Shown here: piece by piece, positions 48,740-57,704 of the stretch | How the letters are laid out: each line of letters opens with the position of its first letter | How positions within the stretch are numbered: position 1 is the stretch's first letter | Assembly (NCBI GenBank): GCA_937976305.1 | Contig: CALJSB010000028.1 | Coordinates: 1 to 64,000 of the forward strand | Source of the DNA: an uncultured Acidimicrobiales bacterium | GTDB lineage: Bacteria; Actinomycetota; Acidimicrobiia; Acidimicrobiales; SZUA-35 | Direction: 5' to 3' | DNA length: 64,000 nucleotides | Program-made: the position numbers and the translations under genes | The notes under the pieces: generated by a model | Databases searched by the model: none | The model's input: only the letters and a program-made list of their open reading frames with translations | Told to the model about the DNA's origin: nothing

Positions 48740-49771
48740 TCAGGCGAGTTCGGGTAGTCGCAGGTTTGGCGTCGCTCCGCCGTCGAGGTCGTGCCCGCCC
48801 TCTTGGTCGAGGCGCCACAATCCGGCAGCTCCGATCATGGCCGCGTTGTCGGTACAAAACGCCCGATCAGGGATCAGCGCATCGAGATCTCGCCGCTCGG
48901 CTTCTTCGGCAAAGCGCTCACGCAGTCGAGAGTTCGCAGCCACGCCACCACCGAGGCACACGCCACGGGCACCAACCTGCTCGGCCGCCCGCATTGTCTT
49001 GGTGACCAACACGTCGACCACGGCTTCTTGGAATCCGGCGCACAGATCGGCGTCGGACGCATCGGGGTTGGCCCTCACGTAGTTGATCACTGCAGTCTTC
49101 ATACCGCTGAAGGAGAAATCGAGGCCCTCGTCCATCATTCCCCGAGGGAATCGGATGGCCTCACGGTCGCCTGTGCTGGCGAGTCGATCGACAAGCGGGC
49201 CGCCCGGATAGCCAAGGCCGAGGTAACGAGCGACCTTGTCGAAGGCTTCGCCGGCAGCGTCGTCGATCGTTGAACCAAGGATGCGATAGCGACCGAGATC
49301 TTCGAGATGGACGATCAGCGTGTGGCCACCCGAAACCAGCAGGACGACGAGCGGCGGTTTGAGATCGGGCCGTTCGAGGAAGGTGGCAAACAGGTGCCCT
49401 TCCATGTGGTTGACACCGACGTAGGGAACGCCCCAGGCCAGTGCAAGGGCTTTCGCCTCGCTGACTCCGATGAGCAGGGCACCGATGAGGCCCGGACCGT
49501 GCGTGGCGACGACCGCATCAATGTCTGACCGGCCGACGCCAGCTTCGGAAAGAGCGCTCGTCAAGACCGGCTCAAGCATCTCGAGGTGGGCCCGGCTCGC
49601 CACTTCGGGCACAACACCACCGAACTCGGCGTGTTGCTCTACCTGGCTCGACACGATGTTCGAGAGCACCTCGAGCCGATCGTTACCGCTGTCTCGGTAG
49701 CGGCGGACAACGGCGACCGACGTCTCGTCGCAGCTGGTTTCGATCGCGAGCACCGTCGTGACCTCAGACAT
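48740..49771 (-). CDS. tsaD: tRNA t6A threonylcarbamoyltransferase TsaD
   Basis: LAIETSCDETSVAVV, VNHMEGHL, LVSGGHTLIVH, GGVAANSRLRE. Confidence 0.96.
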   Translation of the reverse strand: MSEVTTVLAIETSCDETSVAVVRRYRDSGNDRLEVLSNIVSSQVEQHAEFGGVVPEVASRAHLEMLEPVLTSALSEAGVGRSDIDAVVATHGPGLIGALLIGVSEAKALALAWGVPYVGVNHMEGHLFATFLERPDLKPPLVVLLVSGGHTLIVHLEDLGRYRILGSTIDDAAGEAFDKVARYLGLGYPGGPLVDRLASTGDREAIRFPRGMMDEGLDFSFSGMKTAVINYVRANPDASDADLCAGFQEAVVDVLVTKTMRAAEQVGARGVCLGGGVAANSRLRERFAEEAERRDLDALIPDRAFCTDNAAMIGAAGLWRLDQEGGHDLDGGATPNLRLPELA

Positions 49772-50321
49772 CTGACGGCTCACCTTCTGCCTCGTTTCCT
49801 TCTGCAGCTGCGGCCGCGCTCTGTGGCCCGGACGCAACGCTTTGGAGATCATGAAGCCACATCACCAGCGCGTCTTCACCGTGGCCGTAGTAGCCAGAGC
49901 GCACGCCGACGGGAGCGAAGCCCGCTCGGCGATACAACGCAAGCGCCGCCTTGTTGTCGACCCGCACTTCGAGGGTCAACGACTCTGCGCCCCGCTCCTT
50001 GGACACGCCAACGAGCTCATCGAGTAGACGACGTCCGAGCCCGTGGCCCTGCCGCTCGGGGTCGACCGCAACGTTCATGATGTGACCCTCGACGATGCGG
50101 CCATCAGCGGCGACGAACATCACGCCGCCGAAGCCGACCAGATCGCTGGTGACGCTGTCGATCGCGACCACCCAGTGGCGCTCGGCCCCCGACATCTTCA
50201 GCTCGCCAGCAAAGAGATCCTCTGACCATGGTCGAGGGCTGACCGTTGCCTCGAGGCGCGCCATCGAACCAACATCGCCACGGGTCATCTCGCGAAACGT
50301 CACGGCAGCGGTCGAGCTCAT
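49764..50321 (-). CDS. rimI: Ribosomal protein S18-alanine N-acetyltransferase-like GNAT
   Basis: NVAVDPERQGHGLGRRLLDELV, LEVRVDNKAALALYRRAGFAPVGVRSGYY; position between tsaB and tsaD. Confidence 0.9.
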   Translation of the reverse strand: MSSTAAVTFREMTRGDVGSMARLEATVSPRPWSEDLFAGELKMSGAERHWVVAIDSVTSDLVGFGGVMFVAADGRIVEGHIMNVAVDPERQGHGLGRRLLDELVGVSKERGAESLTLEVRVDNKAALALYRRAGFAPVGVRSGYYGHGEDALVMWLHDLQSVASGPQSAAAAAEGNEAEGEPSDV

Positions 50322-50995
50322 GAGTTGTGCCGTGTCTTGATGTTGATCTGCACATCGGGATCGCGCAGATAGAGCGGACGCACGTCGGGGCCGGTTTGAT
50401 CCGGCCGACCGAGGCTCAAGCGACCAATCTGCTCGGCTGTCGGCTCAAATCCAATCGCATGCTCGAAGTCGAGCTCGGCAAAGACATCGGCGTATCGGTC
50501 AGCACCATCGCCGATGACCAGGTCTCCAGCATCGAATCGCTCGGCCATCGCTGCCGGCTCGCCGTAGGCCGGTTGATCGAGTTCGTTCGGCGTGCCATCA
50601 CTGCCGACAGCGAAGCGTTGTTGGAACACCTCTGCTCTTCGGGCATCGATGACGGCAGCGACCGTGCGCCCCGGATGAGCAGCAGCGAGAGCTTCGAGAC
50701 TCGTCACACCAACTAGCGGGCGATCGGTTGCCAGGGCGAGAGTTCGAGCCGTCGTGATACCGACTCGTAGTCCGGTGAATCGCCCGGGTCCAACATCGAC
50801 GGCAAACCGATCAACCTCGTCGATGCTTACACCGCCCTCGTCAAGCACGGCGGCGACCATAGGGGTCAGTTCCTCGGCGTGGCGGCGGTCGGTCAACGAC
50901 CCCATCGCGGCCAACAGCTCCGGCGCACCATCGGCGCGGCTCAGGAGCGCCACACCCACCATGGCCGTTGACGACGTGAGGGCAAGCGTCAGCAC
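50318..50995 (-). CDS. tsaB: tRNA t6A biosynthesis protein TsaB
   Basis: LALTSSTAMVGVAL, VDVGPGRFTGLRVGITTARTLAL. Confidence 0.92.
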   Translation of the reverse strand: MLTLALTSSTAMVGVALLSRADGAPELLAAMGSLTDRRHAEELTPMVAAVLDEGGVSIDEVDRFAVDVGPGRFTGLRVGITTARTLALATDRPLVGVTSLEALAAAHPGRTVAAVIDARRAEVFQQRFAVGSDGTPNELDQPAYGEPAAMAERFDAGDLVIGDGADRYADVFAELDFEHAIGFEPTAEQIGRLSLGRPDQTGPDVRPLYLRDPDVQINIKTRHNS

Positions 50996-51516
50996 GACGC
51001 CCCCTCGCCAAAACCGTCCATCCCAGCGAGCCGTTCTTGCCACCGCGGGTCGGATGACTCAAAAGAGAGGGTTCGATCGTCGTCTGCGTCACCGAACTCG
51101 ATGCGCACGACGAGATGGTCGGGCAACACGGGGTCGATCTGTTCGCCCCACTCGATCACCGTCACGCCAGATTCGAGCAGTTCGGGTAGATCGAGATCGA
51201 GCGTGTCTTCGAGTTGGTCGATGCGATACACGTCGAGGTGGTTGAGCGTGAGGCGACCGCGATACTGACTGTGGATCGTGAACGTCGGGCTCGTGATTCG
51301 ATCGGCAACCTGGAGGCCACGCCCCAATCCCTGGGTGAAGCAGGTTTTGCCCGCTCCGAGGTCGCCAGCCAACACGATGAGATCCCCATCGGCGACCACC
51401 GCAGCAAGCCGCTCAGCCACCTGCTGAGTCTCGGCCGCGCTGGCAGTTCCGACGCGCAGAAAAGCCGCAGGATTCGTGGGATTGGAATCCCCTGGTTGAT
51501 CAGATGGGCTCGCCAC
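50989..51516 (-). CDS. tsaE: tRNA t6A biosynthesis ATPase TsaE
   Basis: LAGDLGAGKTCFTQGLGRGLQVADRITSPTFTIHSQY, NHLDVYRI, VIEWGEQ. Confidence 0.94.
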   Translation of the reverse strand: MASPSDQPGDSNPTNPAAFLRVGTASAAETQQVAERLAAVVADGDLIVLAGDLGAGKTCFTQGLGRGLQVADRITSPTFTIHSQYRGRLTLNHLDVYRIDQLEDTLDLDLPELLESGVTVIEWGEQIDPVLPDHLVVRIEFGDADDDRTLSFESSDPRWQERLAGMDGFGEGASC

Positions 51517-51579
51517 AGCCCCCAGAAGGCTAGAGCCTCCGCCTGAAATGGCCTTACCGGCGCACCAATCACACTGGTC

Positions 51580-51599
51580 GGTGCGCCTACCGGCGCACC
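51580..51599 (-). terminator. Hairpin GGTGCGCC-TACC-GGCGCACC with a third arm at 51559
   Basis: 8-bp perfect stem immediately 3' of the gene ending at 51602. Confidence 0.65.
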
Positions 51600-51601
51600 T
51601 C

Positions 51602-52279
51602 CTACGGCCGAGGCGCGTTGTCGACGTTGGCGTCGTAGTCGATCTGCCAGAGATTGCGGCTCGTCTGCACCGTCAGGATGAGCAACGCAACGAGGTTGAG
51701 GGCGACAATCACCGGCACACCCCAGCTGAAAATCTCGGTGCCCACGAAGAACACGAAGGTGTTGAGAGCGATGTAGCCGATACGAATCTCGGTGGGCCCG
51801 ATGCCGTAGTAGGCGATCTGAAACTGGTTCGTTGCTGCAAACGAGAGGAACGACACCGCCATGGTGGCGCAAGTGATCAGCAGCAGAATCAGAAAGAGGA
51901 ACTCCAGCCACCACACCTCGACGAGGAATGAGTAGCCGATCACGATCGACCCGGCGAAGAAGAAGTCGAGCAGGTGATCCATGAAGAACCCCCACTTCAC
52001 GAGCCCCTGCTTTCGGTATTTGCCAAGTGAACCATCAAAGGAGTCCGTGAACCACTGGCCGAACACCATGAAGGACATGGCGTGGAGCCACATGCGGTTG
52101 TCGACGGCGAGCCAGCCGAACAACACAGTGCCCGCCGACCACAGAATCGTGATGTAGGTCAGGTGATGGCTGAGGATTGGCTTGGGGATCTTCGGCACAC
52201 CCCAGTCAATGAACGTGCGCTCGAGCGGCCCGAGGAGCGACTGCCCCTTCTTCTTGTCGCCGGCAAAGCTCTCAGCCAT
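51602..52279 (-). CDS. Putative CDP-alcohol phosphatidyltransferase-like membrane protein (atypical motif)
   Basis: DSFDGSLGKYRKQGLVKWGFFMDHLLD plus multiple TM segments. Confidence 0.65.
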   Translation of the reverse strand: MAESFAGDKKKGQSLLGPLERTFIDWGVPKIPKPILSHHLTYITILWSAGTVLFGWLAVDNRMWLHAMSFMVFGQWFTDSFDGSLGKYRKQGLVKWGFFMDHLLDFFFAGSIVIGYSFLVEVWWLEFLFLILLLITCATMAVSFLSFAATNQFQIAYYGIGPTEIRIGYIALNTFVFFVGTEIFSWGVPVIVALNLVALLILTVQTSRNLWQIDYDANVDNAPRP

Positions 52280-52322
52280 GTCCCATCCTTCTACGAACGT
52301 CAGTCATGAGTTCTGACGTCTT

Positions 52323-53195
52323 TCATCGGCGATCGGTTCGCGAAATCGAGCGAATGGCACCGGCGACGGCCTGCTGCGCGAGCACACGGACATGGGCTGG
52401 ATTGGCTTCGACCTCTTGGGTGGCGAGCACCACGAGCGCATCACCGTCGGCAGCCGAGTGGGCCGGCAACAACGCCCGAGCCAGACCATCGTGCGCACTC
52501 TGGGCAGCAAGATGGCAGGTCACTTTGTCGATCGCTGCGTTGGTGGCAACGACCCCGATGGTGGTGTTCGCGAAGGCATCGCCGAGCTCTGCCGAGTCGG
52601 CGCTCACTGGTGGGCCGGGATCGTCGACTTCCGAACCGTCGCTGATGGCACCGAGCGCATTCACCGCCACCAAGGCGCTCACAACGAGGTCATCAGCCCG
52701 GAGGGTCGCGGAGACAATGCCGCCGTCAACCGCAGCCTCTTTGCCCCACCACTTGCCCAGCGTGGCGCCGGTGCCGGCACCGACCAGGCCAAGGGCGACC
52801 TCACCCGTTGTGGCGGCGAGGGCTGCTTCACGCCCTTCGGTTGAGCTTGGCCGCACGCTTGGGTCGCCGACTCCCAAGTCGAACAAGCTCATGCCAACCA
52901 CAATCGGCACGGGCCCTACCGCCGTCTCAAAGCCTCGGCCCTGTTCTTCGAGCACACCCATCACACCGTCTGCTGCTGCAAGACCAAAGGCAGAGCCGCC
53001 GGACAAGACAACCGCATCAACGTGGCCAACCGTTCGGGTGGGGTCGAGCAGTGCAAACTCTCGAGTCGCCGGCGCACCGCCCCGAACCTCGCCCGAGCCG
53101 ATAGTGCCCGGTGGAGCAAGGACGACCGTGCAGCCGGTCCGAGCCTCTGTCTGGGTCCAATGGCCAACGCGGATGCCCGCGACCTCAGTGATCAC
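52323..53195 (-). CDS. P1 family (DmpA-like) peptidase
   Basis: GIRVGHWT, GCTVVLAPPG, VVLSGGSAFGLAAADGVM, ANTTIGVVATNAAIDK. Confidence 0.92.
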   Translation of the reverse strand: MITEVAGIRVGHWTQTEARTGCTVVLAPPGTIGSGEVRGGAPATREFALLDPTRTVGHVDAVVLSGGSAFGLAAADGVMGVLEEQGRGFETAVGPVPIVVGMSLFDLGVGDPSVRPSSTEGREAALAATTGEVALGLVGAGTGATLGKWWGKEAAVDGGIVSATLRADDLVVSALVAVNALGAISDGSEVDDPGPPVSADSAELGDAFANTTIGVVATNAAIDKVTCHLAAQSAHDGLARALLPAHSAADGDALVVLATQEVEANPAHVRVLAQQAVAGAIRSISRTDRR

Positions 53196-53204
53196 GGGCC
53201 GAGA

Positions 53205-54314
53205 CTAGCTCCGGCACGCGGCGCTGAGCCGGGCATCGAGTTGCGGGCCCACCTCGCGCCACGAGAAGCGCTGCATCGCGTCGGCAAGACCAACGCAGTT
53301 CGCATGGGCTGCCTCGAAATCGCTGACCACCTGCTCGAGTCGGGTGCCAAAGCTGCCGGGCTCGTAGAGAGCGTCGGCGTGCCACGGCTCGGGCACGATC
53401 TCGGGATAGGCCAATGCGTGCGGCAGAACGGGCACGCAGCCAGCAGCGATCGCTTCGACCATTGCGACGCCGAAAAACTCATGCTTGGCGCAACTCACCA
53501 CGATGTCGCTCTCGATCAAGAGATTGCGATAGCGGCTGCGATCAAACGGGCCGACAGCAACCGCCCAGTCGTCGAACTCTTCGAGAATCCTCGAGCGAAC
53601 CTCTGATGGCACCACCGACTCTCGGCCTGCCAGCGCAAGCCGAACCCGATGCCCACCCTGGCGGAGCCGCCGCAAGGCCGAGAGGAACGCCGCCGGATCC
53701 TTGTCGTTCTCCCAACGATGGGGCCACAGGACCAACGGACCATCAGGAGACGCTGCCACCGGGCCGCCCTCACGATCAGACGTGGGTTCCAACTCAACGC
53801 CGACGGGCATCACTTCGAATCGGGCGAGCACTTCGTCGAGGGCAAAGAGTTGGTCGGCCTCGGGGCGCTGGTAGAGGAACACCGGGAGCGTGTCGATCAC
53901 CGCTTGGCGGTGGAAAGCCGAGTTGAAGAGCACAACGTCGGCACTGCACCACGACATCCAGTTTCGCAACACCGCTTCGGCGTCGACGTTGCCCGAAGTA
54001 GTCGGATAGACGATCTGGCTCTCGTGTTGGAACACCACGACGGGAGTTGACGCCAGATCACGCCGACACAGGCCCAACAGCTGAGCGACGTCGACAAGCC
54101 CGCTGACCAGCAGCACATCGGGTGCACCGTGCTCGGCCACATGACGGCCGATGTCGGCCGACAACGGAACGGCTCCCGCCCGAAGACGCCAGCGCCACGG
54201 GCCCTCCGAGAGCGACACGATCGAGACGTCGTGAGCGCTCGCGTGCTGGTATCCCTCGGCCCATCGCCGGTGCGAGCCGCTGAACCAGGGCTCGACGAGC
54301 AACACATGTGCCAT
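53205..54314 (-). CDS. DUF3524-type glycosyltransferase (tRNA-queuosine mannosyltransferase-like)
   Basis: N-terminal LLVEPWFSGSHRRWAEGYQ, FNSAFHRQAV, LWPHRWENDKDPAAFL, C-terminal GT-B region SCAKHEFFGVAMVEAIAAGCVPVLPHALAYPEIVP. Confidence 0.82.
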   Translation of the reverse strand: MAHVLLVEPWFSGSHRRWAEGYQHASAHDVSIVSLSEGPWRWRLRAGAVPLSADIGRHVAEHGAPDVLLVSGLVDVAQLLGLCRRDLASTPVVVFQHESQIVYPTTSGNVDAEAVLRNWMSWCSADVVLFNSAFHRQAVIDTLPVFLYQRPEADQLFALDEVLARFEVMPVGVELEPTSDREGGPVAASPDGPLVLWPHRWENDKDPAAFLSALRRLRQGGHRVRLALAGRESVVPSEVRSRILEEFDDWAVAVGPFDRSRYRNLLIESDIVVSCAKHEFFGVAMVEAIAAGCVPVLPHALAYPEIVPEPWHADALYEPGSFGTRLEQVVSDFEAAHANCVGLADAMQRFSWREVGPQLDARLSAACRS

Positions 54315-55336
54315 CAGTCAGCGCCAGCTGCATCGGTCGGGTCACGAGGGTCGTCAGCCTGCGCCCGCTCGACCAAATCGACGATGAAGTCGTTGACTCC
54401 ATCCGGCCGTTCGAGCATCAGCTGGTGCCCGGCATCGGGGAGCACCTCGAGCGTGGCTCCGGTGATCGAAGCGGCCAGAAGCTCGCTCTCTTCCGGCTCG
54501 GTCACGAGGTCTCGGGATCCCACCGTGACACCGACCGGAAGGTCGACAAACTGCAGCCGCTCGAGCACATCGTGGTCAAAGATTGATGGAGCAATCGTCA
54601 ACAGCTCTTCTGGTGGCAACGCCTCGAATGCCAACGCGGTTTCTCGCACGTCATCAGGATGAGCGGCCAGCCCAAACGTGGAGCGCACGGCGATCTCGCC
54701 GAGGTCCGAGGGCGGAATCTTGGCGATTCGGGCGGCGAGCGCCGGACGGGAACGAGCCAGCTTGCCGAGCCGACCGGCAAGTGGGGCAAGCAAGCCGGTG
54801 GGCACGCGAGCCGGATTGCGACCGGCTGACGACACAAACCCGGCCGAGCCGACACGATCAGAAACGATCTTCGGGTGATCAACGAGGAATCGACCGAGAA
54901 CCATCCCGCCCATCGAGTGACCCACGATCGTGGCCGAGGTCAGGTCGAAGTGCTCGAGGATGGTCACGAGGTCACGGGCGTTGGCGGGCAGCGTTGGGCC
55001 GTCAGTGCCCGCGACCGAGTCACCGTGGGCCCGAAGGTCAACGGCGAAGATCCGATATCGATCTGCGAGTTCGAACTGGTGGTGCCACACCGTGGCCCGC
55101 AGAGTGACGCCGTGCAGGAGCACAACCGGGTGCCCCTCCCCCGCCTCGATCACGTTGATCTCGCCACCGTCGTGTGAGGTCAGGCGATGTTGCGTGGCTT
55201 CAGCGAGGAGCATCTCAGGGCCGGTTTCGCCGAGCTGTTCGAGGTCGTCAGCTGCAGAGCCTCGGAGCTTGCGAAGTGTGAGCCGTTCGACGCCGAACCC
55301 GAGAGCGATGCCAGCGGCCAGAGTTCCGATCTTCAT
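54314..55336 (-). CDS. Alpha/beta hydrolase
   Basis: VVLLHGVTLRATVWHHQ, IVGHSMGGMVLGRFL, PDAGHQLMLERPD. Confidence 0.92.
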   Translation of the reverse strand: MKIGTLAAGIALGFGVERLTLRKLRGSAADDLEQLGETGPEMLLAEATQHRLTSHDGGEINVIEAGEGHPVVLLHGVTLRATVWHHQFELADRYRIFAVDLRAHGDSVAGTDGPTLPANARDLVTILEHFDLTSATIVGHSMGGMVLGRFLVDHPKIVSDRVGSAGFVSSAGRNPARVPTGLLAPLAGRLGKLARSRPALAARIAKIPPSDLGEIAVRSTFGLAAHPDDVRETALAFEALPPEELLTIAPSIFDHDVLERLQFVDLPVGVTVGSRDLVTEPEESELLAASITGATLEVLPDAGHQLMLERPDGVNDFIVDLVERAQADDPRDPTDAAGAD

Positions 55337-55339
55337 CGG

Positions 55340-55945
55340 CTACAACAGCCGATCGAAAACATCACTCAGCTCGCCTTCGGCAAGGTGCACCCCGCCCACG
55401 AGCGTGAGACCAAACACCACCGGTTCGCTGGCGGCCCAGGCCAGCACCTGTTCCCGCTTGTCGGGTACCGCATCCCACGCCTCACCACGCAGCCCGTCGA
55501 GAACGAGGGCGGCCAAGTGTCGGGCTGACGGTCCATCGAGATCGGCCAGCCACGGCTCGAGCCAGCGCACCAGCGGCTCATCGGTTTGGGCCAATGCTCC
55601 GAGTACTGCGCTGGCGGGTGGGGTGTCTCGACCAGGTTCGGCCTCATCAAGGGCCAACGTCGTGTGCCACCACGCATCGAGCACATCGATCACAACCTTG
55701 CGCTCCGACCCTCGCTCAACGAGAAGGGGGCGCAACCGACGAATGAGCCCGTGAGCGCCATCGCGCCCTGCCTGCCCTGAGACAGCCAGCTCCAACAGGC
55801 GGGGAGCGGCCGCAGTGAGTTCACCCGTGTCAGCTCGGGCCACCACGGCATCGGCGTCAAGATCCGGCATGAGCGACTCGCGATCACCCAACTCATCCCA
55901 CGCCACCTTCAACGCTGCATCGACCGGACTCGCCATTGTCGACAT
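55340..55945 (-). CDS. Conserved hypothetical protein
   Basis: MSTMASPVDAALKVAWDELGD...; the upstream part of the long ORF is rejected because it overlaps the SDR gene. Confidence 0.6.
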   Translation of the reverse strand: MSTMASPVDAALKVAWDELGDRESLMPDLDADAVVARADTGELTAAAPRLLELAVSGQAGRDGAHGLIRRLRPLLVERGSERKVVIDVLDAWWHTTLALDEAEPGRDTPPASAVLGALAQTDEPLVRWLEPWLADLDGPSARHLAALVLDGLRGEAWDAVPDKREQVLAWAASEPVVFGLTLVGGVHLAEGELSDVFDRLL

Positions 55946-56014
55946 TCTCTCACGTTGCGGGCTCCTCCCAACTAGATGACACTCTGGCGTCCGCATCAGA
56001 AAGAGAGCATTGCC

Positions 56015-56824
56015 ATGACGCCAACCGCAGCAGACGAGTCGGCGACCCGGGGCCGAGTGGCCGGGCGGGTCGCTCTCATCACCGGCGCGGCATCCGGTCT
56101 CGGCAAAGCCGACGCCCTTCGCTTGGCCGATGAGGGTGCCCGAGTCGTCCTCACCGACGTGAACGAGCAGGCAGGCCGAGACGTGGCAGATGCCTGCGGT
56201 GGAGAGTTCGTTCTCCAAGACGTCGCAGACGTGACCACGTGGGTGCCGCTGATCGAACACGTCGTGGACGCCTACGGAGGGCTCGACATCCTTGTCAACA
56301 ATGCGGGGATCGCGCCGATTGCCAACATCGAGACAACGACCACAGACGAGTGGCGACGAGTGATGGGTGTCCACCTCGACGGCACCTTCTTCGGATGTCG
56401 AGCGGCCATACCAGCGATGGCCAGCAGCGGTGGCGGGTCGATCATCAACATGTCCTCCATCGCGGCGCGAGTCGGCCTGTCGGAGCACCTCACCTATTCC
56501 GCGGCCAAGGGCGCCATCGCAGCAATGACGAGATCGATTGCAGTGCACTGTCGGCAACAAAAGAACCTCGTTCGCTGCAACGCGCTACAGCCCGGGAGCA
56601 TTTCGACGCCGATGGTCCACGCTGCAGTCGAAACAGTCACGGGCCTGAACATGATGGATCAGCCCGACCCTGAAGCCTTTCGCATAGCGATGGGGATCGG
56701 CGAACCGATTGACGTCGCCAACATGGTGTTGTTCTTGGCCTCCGACGAGTCCAAGCACATCAACGGCGCCGAGATCGTGATCGACAACGGCGATTCAGTG
56801 GAGTACTCGGTGAGTTCATCATGA
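56015..56824 (+). CDS. SDR family oxidoreductase
   Basis: ALITGAASGLGKADALRLADEGA, NNAGIAPI, SSIAARVGLSEHLTYSAAKGAI. Confidence 0.95.
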   Translation: MTPTAADESATRGRVAGRVALITGAASGLGKADALRLADEGARVVLTDVNEQAGRDVADACGGEFVLQDVADVTTWVPLIEHVVDAYGGLDILVNNAGIAPIANIETTTTDEWRRVMGVHLDGTFFGCRAAIPAMASSGGGSIINMSSIAARVGLSEHLTYSAAKGAIAAMTRSIAVHCRQQKNLVRCNALQPGSISTPMVHAAVETVTGLNMMDQPDPEAFRIAMGIGEPIDVANMVLFLASDESKHINGAEIVIDNGDSVEYSVSSS

Positions 56825-57276
56825 CCATCACCGGACTCATCCACGTCAACATCAACTGCAGCGACTTCGATCGGTCACTCGCCTTCTACGAACTGCTCGG
56901 GTTTAGCAAGGCCATCGACGTGCCGCCCACGAACACCCCGGAAGTCGCTGCTGCAGTCGGCATGCCGCCATACCGGGTGAAAGGGGCCCTCCTGGCCCTC
57001 CCAACCCCGACTGGCGTCTTCATGCTCGATCTCCTTGAGTGGCAGGAACCCAACGATCTGTCGCCGCCCTATCCCCACCTCTACCACCTCGGGATTGCTC
57101 GCATCGCTCTCGCCACCGACGATCTCGATGGAGACATGGCGCGCCTCGAGAAGCACGGGGTTGTTTTTCTTTCCGAACCCGCCGCTGTCACCATCGACGA
57201 CCGACCAACGGTGCGCTTCGTGTGCTTTCGCGACCCAGACGGCACCGTGCTGGAGCTCGTCGAGCAAGTGAGCTAG
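56821..57276 (+). CDS. VOC family (glyoxalase-like) protein
   Basis: GLIHVNINCSDFDRSLAFYELLGF, FRDPDGTVLELVE; ATGA overlap with SDR. Confidence 0.92.
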   Translation: MTITGLIHVNINCSDFDRSLAFYELLGFSKAIDVPPTNTPEVAAAVGMPPYRVKGALLALPTPTGVFMLDLLEWQEPNDLSPPYPHLYHLGIARIALATDDLDGDMARLEKHGVVFLSEPAAVTIDDRPTVRFVCFRDPDGTVLELVEQVS

Positions 57277-57704
57277 GAGACGCTCAGCTCGGCGGTGGTG
57301 AGCACCACGGCAAGGGCGGACAGGTCGCTGTGCGACAGGGTGATGAGCCAGTTCGACACGCCGCGGGACTCGGCCAGCTTTTTGGCCCGGCCGGTCACGA
57401 TCAGCTCGGGCTGGCCAGAGTGGTGCTTGGTCACCTCAAAGTCGTGAAAGTCGGCGCCGCCGAGTCCCACCCCGAGCGCCTTCAACCCTGCCTCTTTGGC
57501 CGCAAACCGGGCGGCGAATCGTTGTGCTGCATCAGCGGCTTCCCGGCAGTAGCTCTGCTCGGCATCGGTGAAAACACGGCTGACGAAGCTCGGACGACGG
57601 GCCACGATCTGACGCATCCGGTCGACGTCGACAATGTCGGCACCAACCGACAGGATCGGCGCCCCAGCGGCCAGCCCGATCAGCGGGGTCAGGTCTGGGT
57701 CCAC
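57273..57704 (-). CDS. acpS: Holo-[acyl-carrier-protein] synthase
   Basis: SVGADIVDVDRMRQ, RVFTDAEQSYC, RFAARFAAKEAGLKALG, SHSD. Confidence 0.93.
   Translation of the reverse strand: MDPDLTPLIGLAAGAPILSVGADIVDVDRMRQIVARRPSFVSRVFTDAEQSYCREAADAAQRFAARFAAKEAGLKALGVGLGGADFHDFEVTKHHSGQPELIVTGRAKKLAESRGVSNWLITLSHSDLSALAVVLTTAELSVS

Noticed and set aside
55946-56560. N-terminal extension of the hypothetical ORF ending at 55340
   Set aside because: Runs antisense through the SDR gene; no motif support.
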